The translations under genes and the position numbers were made by a program. A stretch of DNA of 46,030 bases. Source: Chryseobacterium sp. Leaf201 (GTDB lineage: Bacteria > Bacteroidota > Bacteroidia > Flavobacteriales > Weeksellaceae). The stretch is from contig NZ_LMKA01000065.1 of assembly GCF_001421435.1 (NCBI RefSeq), forward strand, positions 1-46,030, read 5' to 3'. Of this stretch, positions 39,891 through 46,030 are shown piece by piece. The stretch's first letter is position 1; every line of letters begins with the position of its first letter. The notes beneath the pieces were generated by a model. It was not told the DNA's origin. It ran no database searches and was given only the letters and a program-made list of their open reading frames with translations.

Positions 39891-40517
39891 TTATTTGTCA
39901 CTGTGAAGCTTAATAACAGAGCCTTTATAGAACCGGGTGCCGTCAAATAAATTCTTGAAATAATCATACAGATCCCCGGAGACAGCCTGTTCCGGATTTT
40001 TCCCGTAATATTCATTTTCAGCAAGGGAATATATTTTTGCGTGTTCAGATTTCAGCGTGTCAAACAGGTAATCTTCCTCTGTTTTTTCTCTGTTTACCAA
40101 ACCGGTGAAAAAGATTCCGTAAACTAAAAACCGGTTAAAGTTTTCTGAATCTGTACGATGGCTGATCCTGATCTGTGCATGTTTTTCATAATCCGAAAGT
40201 ACCTGCCTGAAATGTTCTGTGTGCGGAGAAGAGGTGATTTCATAAAAAAGGTCGATTCCGTGTACGAAAAGCTGGGTTTTCATTTCTTCAGGATCTGAAG
40301 CATGCTTTGCGTTGAACCAGCTGACAATACCCAGAAGCTCTTCCCCTGAAAGGCCCTCAACATCTTCCTGTACTTTTTTACGGATAAGCTCCAGGCTCGT
40401 CTTTTTATCTTCTTCAAGAAATTCCAGTACCTGCTCCTCTTCACGGCAGAGCTTGTTATACAGATTGATCTTTGCGGCAACAGGATTGATTTTTATGAAG
40501 TAAAGCTTTTCTGCCAT
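39891..40517 (-). CDS. Hypothetical protein, 208 aa
   Basis: I do not recognise the family. The product is soluble, acidic and largely helical: a coiled segment near 22-60 (LCREEEQVLEFLEEDKKTSLELIRKKV), then a mixed part with HGIDLFYEITSSPHTEHFRQVLSDYEKH and a C-terminal YDYFKNLFDGTRFYKG. There is no signal peptide. An alternative ATG 36 bases upstream (MDNINNRGVHNT) is in frame; neither has a ribosome binding site, and the shorter form is chosen because MAEKLYFIKINP looks like a natural start. It converges on TerD; a regulatory link cannot be shown. Confidence 0.65.
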   Translation of the reverse strand: MAEKLYFIKINPVAAKINLYNKLCREEEQVLEFLEEDKKTSLELIRKKVQEDVEGLSGEELLGIVSWFNAKHASDPEEMKTQLFVHGIDLFYEITSSPHTEHFRQVLSDYEKHAQIRISHRTDSENFNRFLVYGIFFTGLVNREKTEEDYLFDTLKSEHAKIYSLAENEYYGKNPEQAVSGDLYDYFKNLFDGTRFYKGSVIKLHSDK

Positions 40518-40711
40518 AGTATTGTGAACGCCTCGGTTGTTGATATTGTCCATACTAAGTTAGCAAAAAAATTAACATAAAGGGATATAATTACTTTACT
40601 GTGTAATTTTTAATTAAATCGGTGCAGAAAATTAAATCAATCCTGCCAAAACTGCATTTTATTTATAGCTTGTGATGCTTTACGGTCAATTGAATGATGG
40701 TAATCAATTAC

Positions 40712-41095
40712 CTAATGCGAATTAGGGTCAAAGTAAGCTTTGAAAGTCAGCGGGTCTTCCGTTTTGTCTTCAGCCGTTTCCAGGTATTCATGGTATTCTT
40801 CCGGGTGCTTTTCCATATAAACCATAACGATGGACAGGTTAATGAACAGGTTTTTGTCTTCAGAGCCCAGGTTAAGTGCCTTCTCTAAATATTCCAGCGC
40901 CGTTTCGTTTTCTCCCATATCCGAATAAATTGCCCCGATATTGATTAAAGCTGAAGTATTCTGAGGCTCGATCAATAAAATTTCATCCAGTTCCTTAATC
41001 AGAAGATCATTGATTTCATCCCAATGGTCTTCATTGTCCCATCTTTTTGCCTGGAGTTTTTTTACGTTTTCTAATCGCTGGATAATATTATTCAT
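40712..41095 (-). CDS. Tetratricopeptide repeat protein
   Basis: Small soluble protein of 127 residues with at least two TPR units: NTSALINIGAIYSDMGENETALEYLEKALNLG (about 47-78), with its predecessor (LLIKELDEILLIEPQ) and a partial successor (NLFINLSIVMVYMEKHPEEYHEYLETA). It is presumably a protein-interaction scaffold; the partner is unknown. The message seems to begin at or near the ATG, because TAATTTTG ends 4 bases before it. The gene is followed by 158 bases before the next minus-strand gene and has no clear terminator. Confidence 0.85.
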   Translation of the reverse strand: MNNIIQRLENVKKLQAKRWDNEDHWDEINDLLIKELDEILLIEPQNTSALINIGAIYSDMGENETALEYLEKALNLGSEDKNLFINLSIVMVYMEKHPEEYHEYLETAEDKTEDPLTFKAYFDPNSH

Positions 41096-41099
41096 AATG

Positions 41100-41107
41100 C
41101 AAAATTA
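41100..41107 (-). promoter_or_regulatory. -7 box (TAATTTTG) 4 bases before the TPR gene ATG
   Basis: Minus strand TAATTTTG-CATT-ATG. No good -33 TTG at 17-23 bases. Confidence 0.5.
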
Positions 41108-41143
41108 CGGAATTGTAAATACTTATATTCAGGCTTGATAAGC

Positions 41144-41788
41144 TTATTTCAATGTAGTTCTCTTCGAAAATAAGACGATGGCCGATACTAACCCTAAGAT
41201 AACTAAGATCATCATGACCAAGCTTGTTATAAAATTGTAAAATAAAGAGCCCTGAAAGCAAAATAGATCTGTAGACAGGAACAGTTTGCTTTTCTCCTGA
41301 TTTTCCGTATTGTAGAAAACGACAAAATCTTTCTTTTCGATTTTCTCTGAAACCGCTTTTGAAAATTCATTAATAAGTACATCACGATCCTGCCTATTCC
41401 AGAAAGGATAATATCTTTTTAAAGCTTCGGATTCTGTTTTCCTGTACAATGTTTTGTCCGGTTGATAGATATAAGAAACATCAGTGTAGGAATTTCCCAT
41501 CCTTTTGTAACCGCTGTCCCAGAAAGGAAGTGCTTTTATTTCTTTGGCATCAATTGCTTTCCAGTTCCAATGGGATATTTTGAATTCCTCAATTCTGAGA
41601 AAGGGAGAAAGAGACATTACGGTAATAAGCACCAGATACACGGCACTTAAAATTATTGAAAAATCTCTGATTACATTACGGAAGCCGGTTTTCAAATGTC
41701 TTAAATTCTTAAAACTAACAGCAACGGTTATACAAAAAGCATATAAAAAATAGGACACAGGGTTTTCTATAAATACACAAAAGACCAC
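41144..41788 (-). CDS. Hypothetical membrane protein (5' end uncertain, possible frameshift)
   Basis: Unknown family. From this GTG the 214-residue product has two or three membrane helices: about 2-20, about 42-62 and a C-terminal one near 182-206. Between them is an extracytoplasmic region of about 110 residues with PDKTLYRKTESEALKRYYPFWNRQ. The frame stays open upstream to 41887 without any ATG, and another frame offers an ATG at 41880, just 4 bases past the previous gene's stop. That frame would join this one if the A6 run (plus coordinates 41849-41854) had seven A's. The true protein may therefore be about 30 residues longer. It follows the next entry on the minus strand as a probable operon. 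Confidence 0.6.
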   Translation of the reverse strand: MVFCVFIENPVSYFLYAFCITVAVSFKNLRHLKTGFRNVIRDFSIILSAVYLVLITVMSLSPFLRIEEFKISHWNWKAIDAKEIKALPFWDSGYKRMGNSYTDVSYIYQPDKTLYRKTESEALKRYYPFWNRQDRDVLINEFSKAVSEKIEKKDFVVFYNTENQEKSKLFLSTDLFCFQGSLFYNFITSLVMMILVILGLVSAIVLFSKRTTLK

Positions 41789-41884
41789 TAAACCGGCAAT
41801 ACATACAAAACCTAAAAATGTAAAAAAAGTATCTGTGAAATTTTTAAATTTTTTAATCGTAGTATTAATGCTTGAAACATAAAA

Positions 41885-42442
41885 TTACATACTCCATACG
41901 CTCCATTTGGATTGGATGACAGAAGGGTTCGCTTCTTTTATTTTATGATAAAAGGAGAGAAAATTCTTGTTCCAGACGGAATAATTATGAGCAAAGCTGA
42001 AAACTACCTCGTCACCCTCATCATTGATCTTAACCTGCCAGATCCTGCTGTTGTTAATCTGATAAGAGGTTTTGCTGAGCTCCGTAATATCTCTCAGGCT
42101 GAACTTTGCGGTCTGGTTATTCTTATTGACAGCATAAAAAAAGTGATTGTCAAAATAAAAATCATCCTCAGAAATTATCTTTTTTTCAAGACCGAATAAA
42201 AACGGCCTCCCTGAAATCTTATTCAGACCTTCAGGATTTGAACTGCTGTATGTTACATTTTGATTTTTCGATAGAGCGGCAAAGTATTTCCTGTAAATTT
42301 CACGGATAATCAAAACTCCTAAAATCAAACCTGAAATGGTGATGACAATAATATAAGCATCACTGTTCTGTGGCATAGCCAAAGTATACGCTGTAATGAA
42401 CAATGCATACAGCAATACAATTAAAATAATTCTTTTGACCAT
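41885..42442 (-). CDS. Hypothetical membrane protein with C-terminal PH-like domain
   Basis: The 185-residue product has two hydrophobic helices near the N-terminus (about 4-22 and 30-48), then a soluble cytoplasmic part that is strand-rich (KKIISEDDFYFDNHFFYAVNKNNQTAKFSLRDITELSKT...IWQVKINDEGDEVVFSFAH) and resembles a bacterial PH-like fold, with no catalytic motif. Family not identified. The start is placed at the internal ATG because a longer frame would begin inside the terminator of the M3 peptidase gene. Two bases after the stop, another frame resumes toward the 41144-41788 product. Confidence 0.65.
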   Translation of the reverse strand: MVKRIILIVLLYALFITAYTLAMPQNSDAYIIVITISGLILGVLIIREIYRKYFAALSKNQNVTYSSSNPEGLNKISGRPFLFGLEKKIISEDDFYFDNHFFYAVNKNNQTAKFSLRDITELSKTSYQINNSRIWQVKINDEGDEVVFSFAHNYSVWNKNFLSFYHKIKEANPSVIQSKWSVWSM

Positions 42443-42526
42443 TTCATAATTTATAATTCTTAATACAAAAGATATCCCAGATGTAACATCAAGCTTATTT
42501 ATTATAGACTTATTCTTAAAACAAGT

Positions 42527-42556
42527 ATAAAAAAGCTTCCGGATTTTCCGGAAGCT
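42527..42556 (-). terminator. Intrinsic terminator after the M3 peptidase gene
   Basis: Minus-strand stem AGCTTCCGGA/TCCGGAAGCT, 3-base loop and T6 run, ending 8 bases past the stop codon. Confidence 0.9.
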
Positions 42557-42563
42557 AATTAAT

Positions 42564-44621
42564 TTACCCAAACGCCCTCTTCAGCAGACTCTCCACTTTC
42601 GGTTCGCTTCCCCTGAAACTTTTATACAGCTCCATCGGGTCTTTAGTGCCGCCGGAAGAAAGAAGGACTTTGTATTTTGTGGCAATTTCAGGATTGAAAA
42701 TTCCGTTTTCCTTAAAATACTGAAACGCATCGGCATCCAGAACTTCCGCCCATTTGTAAGAATAATATCCGGCAGAATATCCGCCCTGGAAAATATGGGA
42801 AAAACTCGGGCTCATGGCCGTTTCGGCATTAGTAGGATATAATTGGGTCTCTTTGGTATAATCATCTTCAAACTCTTTTACCGTCTTATTCTGCAGTTCT
42901 TCAACTTTCGTATGGTAATTCATGTCCAGCAATCCGAAACCGATCTGTCTTAAAGTCTGGTAGCCTTCCATAAAGTTTTTGGACTGGGCAATTTTCTCAA
43001 TTTTTTCGTCCGGTAAAACGTCTCCTGTTTTATAATGTCTGGCGAATGTTTTCAGGAATTCCGGTTCGTAACAGAAGTTTTCCAGGAACTGGGAAGGCAA
43101 TTCCACAAAATCCCATTTCACGGAAGTTCCGGAAAGGGTAGGATACTGCGTATCTGCAAGCATACCGTGAAGCGCATGCCCGAATTCATGGAACAGGGTG
43201 GTTACCTCCTGGAAGGTGAGTAAGCTCGGTGTATCTTTGGTCGGCTTGCTGAAATTGCAGACAATGGAAATATGCGGCCGGGAATTTTCACCTGCCGTTG
43301 TATACTGGCTTTTGTAGCTCGTCATCCACGCGCCGGCTCTTTTGCCTTTCCTTGGGAAATAATCCACGTACAGTAAAGACTTGAAGGTTTTTTCAGAGTA
43401 GTCACTTCCATCCTCCGGCTTTTCGCTTCCCGCCTCAAAAACCTCATACACTTTCACATCTTCATGGTATTTCGGAATATCGTTTCTTTCCTCAAAAGTT
43501 AACCCGAATAATGTATTTGCCAAACCGAAAACCGCATCCTGAACCTGGTTCAAAGGGAAATAAGGTTTTAATTCCTCATCATTCAAGTCATACTTTGCTT
43601 TACGGAGTTTTTCGGCATAGAAAGCATGGTCATATCCCTGCATTTCATCAATTCCGTCGGCTTTTGCCAAAGATTTCAATTCCTCGACCTCTTTCTCGGC
43701 ATAAGGTTTTGCTTTGGTCAGCAACTCATTTAAAAAATCGATCACTTTTGCAGGAGACTTGGCCATTCTTTCTTCTAAAACATAATCTGCATAGTTTTTA
43801 TAACCCAACAATTCGGCTTTCTGCTGTTTTAGCTGAAGCAGTTCTTTGATGAGGTTCTGATTGTCGAACTCACCGCCGTCAAAAGATTTTCTGCCGTTGG
43901 CCAGTGTCAGTTCCTTTCTCAGTTCACGGTTTTCAGCGTAAGTCATAAAAGGGATGTAGCTCGGGTACTGTAAAGTTACCACCCAGCCTTCCAGATTCCT
44001 TTCTTTGGCTTCCTCGGCATACTGTTCCAGAATAGCTTCGGGAATTCCTGCCAGGTCTTCTTTATTGGTAATGTGCCTGAAATAATTATTGGTTGAAGCC
44101 AGTACATTCTGCCCGAACTGAAGCGATTTTAAAGATAAATCCATACTGATTTTCTTTAATTTTTCTTTATCTTCTTCATTCAGTAAAGCACCGCTTCTTA
44201 CAAAGCCTTTGTAGGTTTCGTTTAAAAGCATCCGTTGCTCTTCATTCAGGTCATACTGATCTTTCTGGTCATACACTTTTTTGATTTTATTAAAAAGAGC
44301 TTCGTTCTGAGCGATTTTTGATGAATATTCCGTTAAAATCGGAGACACTTCCTGGGCAATCTGCTGAAGCTCGTCACTGGTTTCTGCCGAATTCAGATTG
44401 AAAAAAATATTGGATGCCCGGTCCAGTTGTTCTCCTGAATAGGCCAGTGCTTCGATAACATTTTCAAAGGTCGGTTCTTCCGGATTGCTGATGATTGCAG
44501 TGATTTCTTCCTCGGATTTTTGAATTAATTCCTTAAAAGCAGGAAGATAATCTTCATTTTTTATCGAGTTGAATGGCGCAGCATGATATGGTGTGTTGAA
44601 TTTTTCCGTTAAAATATTCAT
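42564..44621 (-). CDS. M3 family zinc metallopeptidase (oligopeptidase A / Dcp type)
   Basis: Cytoplasmic thimet-oligopeptidase-like enzyme of 685 residues without a signal peptide. The zinc motif HEFGHALHG has ligands H478 and H482 with catalytic E479, and the third ligand is E507 in DFVELPSQ. Helical N-terminal lid domain about 1-200; C-terminal catalytic features YSAGYYSYKWAEVLDADAF and FRGSEP match oligopeptidase A and dipeptidyl carboxypeptidase. It degrades short peptides, including signal peptide remnants. Which of PrlC or Dcp it equals cannot be settled by eye. It is a single-gene unit, with a terminator straight after the stop. Confidence 0.95.
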   Translation of the reverse strand: MNILTEKFNTPYHAAPFNSIKNEDYLPAFKELIQKSEEEITAIISNPEEPTFENVIEALAYSGEQLDRASNIFFNLNSAETSDELQQIAQEVSPILTEYSSKIAQNEALFNKIKKVYDQKDQYDLNEEQRMLLNETYKGFVRSGALLNEEDKEKLKKISMDLSLKSLQFGQNVLASTNNYFRHITNKEDLAGIPEAILEQYAEEAKERNLEGWVVTLQYPSYIPFMTYAENRELRKELTLANGRKSFDGGEFDNQNLIKELLQLKQQKAELLGYKNYADYVLEERMAKSPAKVIDFLNELLTKAKPYAEKEVEELKSLAKADGIDEMQGYDHAFYAEKLRKAKYDLNDEELKPYFPLNQVQDAVFGLANTLFGLTFEERNDIPKYHEDVKVYEVFEAGSEKPEDGSDYSEKTFKSLLYVDYFPRKGKRAGAWMTSYKSQYTTAGENSRPHISIVCNFSKPTKDTPSLLTFQEVTTLFHEFGHALHGMLADTQYPTLSGTSVKWDFVELPSQFLENFCYEPEFLKTFARHYKTGDVLPDEKIEKIAQSKNFMEGYQTLRQIGFGLLDMNYHTKVEELQNKTVKEFEDDYTKETQLYPTNAETAMSPSFSHIFQGGYSAGYYSYKWAEVLDADAFQYFKENGIFNPEIATKYKVLLSSGGTKDPMELYKSFRGSEPKVESLLKRAFG

Positions 44622-44712
44622 ATTCTAATTTTTTAATTGTTGTAAATGTAATAAATCGGGATGATCCGACAGCTCAATGGCTCAAAAATAATGCCCCGGC
44701 CGGCAGATGTGA

Positions 44713-44813
44713 CAAAATGATGTGTCATGATAAATCCTGTCATAAGAAAAGTAAAATTCCGCTTCAAATAATTAATTTTGGAGGCAAGGCAGTATAATAA
44801 AATCCTGTCATGA
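44713..44813. repeat. TGTCATRA repeats upstream of the SRPBCC gene
   Basis: TGTCATGA (44723-44730), TGTCATAA (44738-44745) and TGTCATGA (44806-44813). The last two lie in a 12-base direct repeat AAATCCTGTCAT (44732-44743 and 44800-44811). An opposed TGACA is close upstream of the first copy. Candidate operator array. Confidence 0.35.
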
Positions 44814-44840
44814 AAGTTTAACATAAAAACAATATAACCT

Positions 44841-45374
44841 ATGAAAACAATCTTCAAAATCTTTGGTGTCTTTATCCTTTTGATTATGGCGTATGCCATA
44901 ATAGCCATGCTGGCTTTCAGTAATAATTATCACTATGAAAAATCTGTGGTTGTTAATGCTCCCAAAGAAAAAGTCTGGCAGCAGGTAAATTCAATGAAGG
45001 CTTTTAACCAATGGAATCCCTGGATGAAGCTGGATAAGGAGATGGAAATCACGTATACCGGGAATTCCGGGCAGGTGGGCGATAAGTACTGTTGGGAAAG
45101 CAAAAATGATGATGCCGGAGCGGGCTGTCATGAAATTAAGGAGCTGACCGCCAATGAAAGTCAGAAAACAGAAATGACCTTTATCAAGCCTTTTGAAGGA
45201 GAAGCTGTTTCTGAAATTATTTTATCTCCGCAGGGAAATGCTACAAAAGTAACCTGGACTATGGATACCGAACAGGATGCCATGATGAAAATAATGCGGC
45301 CGCTGATGGACTACCAGATGGGGAAATCTTACGGAGAAGGCCTCAGCAACCTGAAAGTATTGGTTGAGAAATAA
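44841..45374 (+). CDS. SRPBCC (polyketide cyclase-like) family protein with N-terminal anchor
   Basis: The 177-residue product has one N-terminal helix (about 4-26) that anchors it in the membrane or acts as an uncleaved signal. It is followed by a SRPBCC/START-like fold starting YHYEKSVVVNAPKEKVWQQVNSMKAFNQWNPWMKLD, the consensus entry to this family. The rest, ending DYQMGKSYGEGLSNLKVL with a C-terminal helix, is complete. A hydrophobic ligand pocket is expected; the ligand is unknown. It is expressed alone between divergent M3 and convergent DUF805 genes, with a set of TGTCATRA repeats upstream. Confidence 0.88.
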   Translation: MKTIFKIFGVFILLIMAYAIIAMLAFSNNYHYEKSVVVNAPKEKVWQQVNSMKAFNQWNPWMKLDKEMEITYTGNSGQVGDKYCWESKNDDAGAGCHEIKELTANESQKTEMTFIKPFEGEAVSEIILSPQGNATKVTWTMDTEQDAMMKIMRPLMDYQMGKSYGEGLSNLKVLVEK

Positions 45375-45376
45375 TA

Positions 45377-45400
45377 AAGCCCTGTACAGGTACAAGGCTT
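45377..45400 (-). terminator. Terminator-like hairpin between convergent genes
   Basis: An 11-bp imperfect stem AAGCCTTGTAC/GTACAGGGCTT (minus strand, one G-U pair) followed by TATTATTT on the minus strand, which suits the DUF805 gene. Confidence 0.65.
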
Positions 45401-45407
45401 GTTAAGT

Positions 45408-45767
45408 TTAGTATTTTTCACCGATCTCGTTGATTGAACTGTAGTTTCCTTCTCCTTTCGGATTTGGTCCGTATCTATTCGGGCCGTAATCGCTGTCGCC
45501 AAACAGCATCCAGAGTCCGTAAAAAGGAATGATCTGAAACCATCCGGAATTTCCGCGGTCATGACATCTTTTTGCCGCCTGTGCCAGATTAAACCATATA
45601 AAAGGAATCAGTAAAATAACGAATATGATCATGAGGATTCCGGAAGGGTCGTCATAGTTCCTCAGATAGAAATTAGAAGGCAGGTAAAACGCTAAATAAA
45701 TTAAGTATGACAATCCATACTCGGTTCTTCTTATTCTTCCTTCAAATGAAAATGGGTTTTTAAACAT
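45408..45767 (-). CDS. DUF805 family membrane protein
   Basis: Small integral membrane protein of 119 residues of the DUF805 family: the N-terminal motif FSFEGRIRRTEYGLSYLIY, three to four hydrophobic segments (about 17-35, 44-62, 75-90) and the hallmark AAKRCHDRGNSGWFQIIPFYGLWMLF, then a polar Gly/Asn/Pro tail (DYGPNRYGPNPKGEG). Function unknown. A TACATTTG box (45801-45794) on the minus strand, 26 bases before the ATG, is the likely promoter. It is the last gene in the window. Confidence 0.92.
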   Translation of the reverse strand: MFKNPFSFEGRIRRTEYGLSYLIYLAFYLPSNFYLRNYDDPSGILMIIFVILLIPFIWFNLAQAAKRCHDRGNSGWFQIIPFYGLWMLFGDSDYGPNRYGPNPKGEGNYSSINEIGEKY

Positions 45768-45793
45768 GGCTGGGTTTAGTTTTTAATAGGCGG

Positions 45794-45801
45794 CAAATGT
45801 A
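45794..45801 (-). promoter_or_regulatory. -7 box (TACATTTG) for the DUF805 gene
   Basis: Minus-strand TAnnTTTG, 26 bases before the ATG. No TTG at the usual spacing; the upstream stretch is T-rich. Confidence 0.5.
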
Positions 45802-46030
45802 AAAAATATTTTAATATTTTAAAAACTCCTATAAAATTTATTTCACCGAATAATTCCTGTAGATAACAGAGATTATGAAGGTTTTGATGTGCATTTAAAT
45901 CTGCTGAACAATCAGCTTTAAAAGTTTTCCCAAACGGTTAAGAACTGAAATTTATCCTGTCTTTCGGGAAAATTGCAAAGCATTATTTTATGCTGAGCCA
46001 AATAAATATTATTTAAAAAATATTATCTTT

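Noticed and set aside
42443..42571. Longer start for the hypothetical membrane protein ending at 41885
   Set aside because: The extra 43 codons translate the M3 gene terminator hairpin and leader; the internal ATG starts right at the first hydrophobic helix.
1..46030. CRISPR arrays, tRNA, rRNA, tmRNA, insertion sequences, prophage or integrase genes
   Set aside because: None were seen on reading both strands: no regularly spaced repeats, no tRNA T-loop arm patterns, no transposase or integrase motifs.
45768..46030. Final 263 bases of the window
   Set aside because: Apart from the DUF805 promoter box, only AT-rich sequence with short chance dyads; nothing supportable.

Overview
The window looks like an ordinary stretch of chromosome from a Chryseobacterium-like member of the Flavobacteriia (Bacteroidota). 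Three things point there. The DNA is AT-rich. Most recognisable promoters use the Bacteroidota -7 box TAnnTTTG, with few Shine-Dalgarno sequences. The gene families are typical of that group: DUF6427/DUF6341, OstA-like protein, START-like protein, a SusC-like TonB receptor carrying a carboxypeptidase-like domain, and M16 and M3 peptidases. I see no rRNA, tRNA, CRISPR array, insertion sequence or prophage.

Layout. 0.1-3.6 kb: a secreted M15-like (DUF5715-type) protein, an unknown protein, and a tight unit of membrane protein, histidine kinase and NarL-type response regulator. 3.7-7.2 kb: a stand-alone DUF2235 (Tle1-like) hydrolase and an ABC-F ATPase. 7.3-10.8 kb: a probable metal-uptake cluster (small His/Cys secreted protein, TonB receptor, acidic-tagged lipoprotein). 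11-16.3 kb: trigger factor, a secreted LolA-like protein and a large M16 protease. 16.5-21.7 kb, mostly minus strand: DUF3109, DUF6427, UspA, FAH-family hydrolase, DUF2007 protein, DnaQ-like exonuclease and phosphatidylserine synthase. A run of intergenic repeats interrupts this block near 19.6 kb. 21.9-34.8 kb, plus strand: LTA-synthase-like protein, DUF2147, PDH E1-beta, Kup K+ transporter, Fur-family regulator overlapping an OstA-like protein, class III aminotransferase, lipoprotein, outer-membrane barrel, START-like protein and a class IV aminotransferase homologue without its lysine. 34.9-46 kb, mixed strands: amidase, YqgE, PdxH, HU, PanD, flippase-like protein, TerD, several unknowns, M3 oligopeptidase, SRPBCC protein and DUF805.

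The window is mainly housekeeping: envelope biogenesis (PssA, OstA, LTA-synthase-like, amidase), cofactor synthesis (PdxH, PanD), central carbon metabolism (PdhB), ion and metal homeostasis (Kup, Fur, TonB cluster) and protein quality control (trigger factor, M16, M3). Nearly every transcription unit ends in a clear intrinsic terminator.

No complete novel multi-gene system is evident. The items most worth a second look are: (1) a nested dyad with pseudoknot potential, followed by a perfect terminator hairpin, in the 447-base gap before the class III aminotransferase; (2) six genes on both strands with a TAnnTTTG box only 3-5 bases before the ATG, predicting leaderless mRNAs; (3) a 16-bp perfect palindrome before the TonB receptor; (4) a class IV aminotransferase homologue lacking its PLP lysine, paired with a START-like protein; (5) intergenic repeats at 19.55-19.77 kb.
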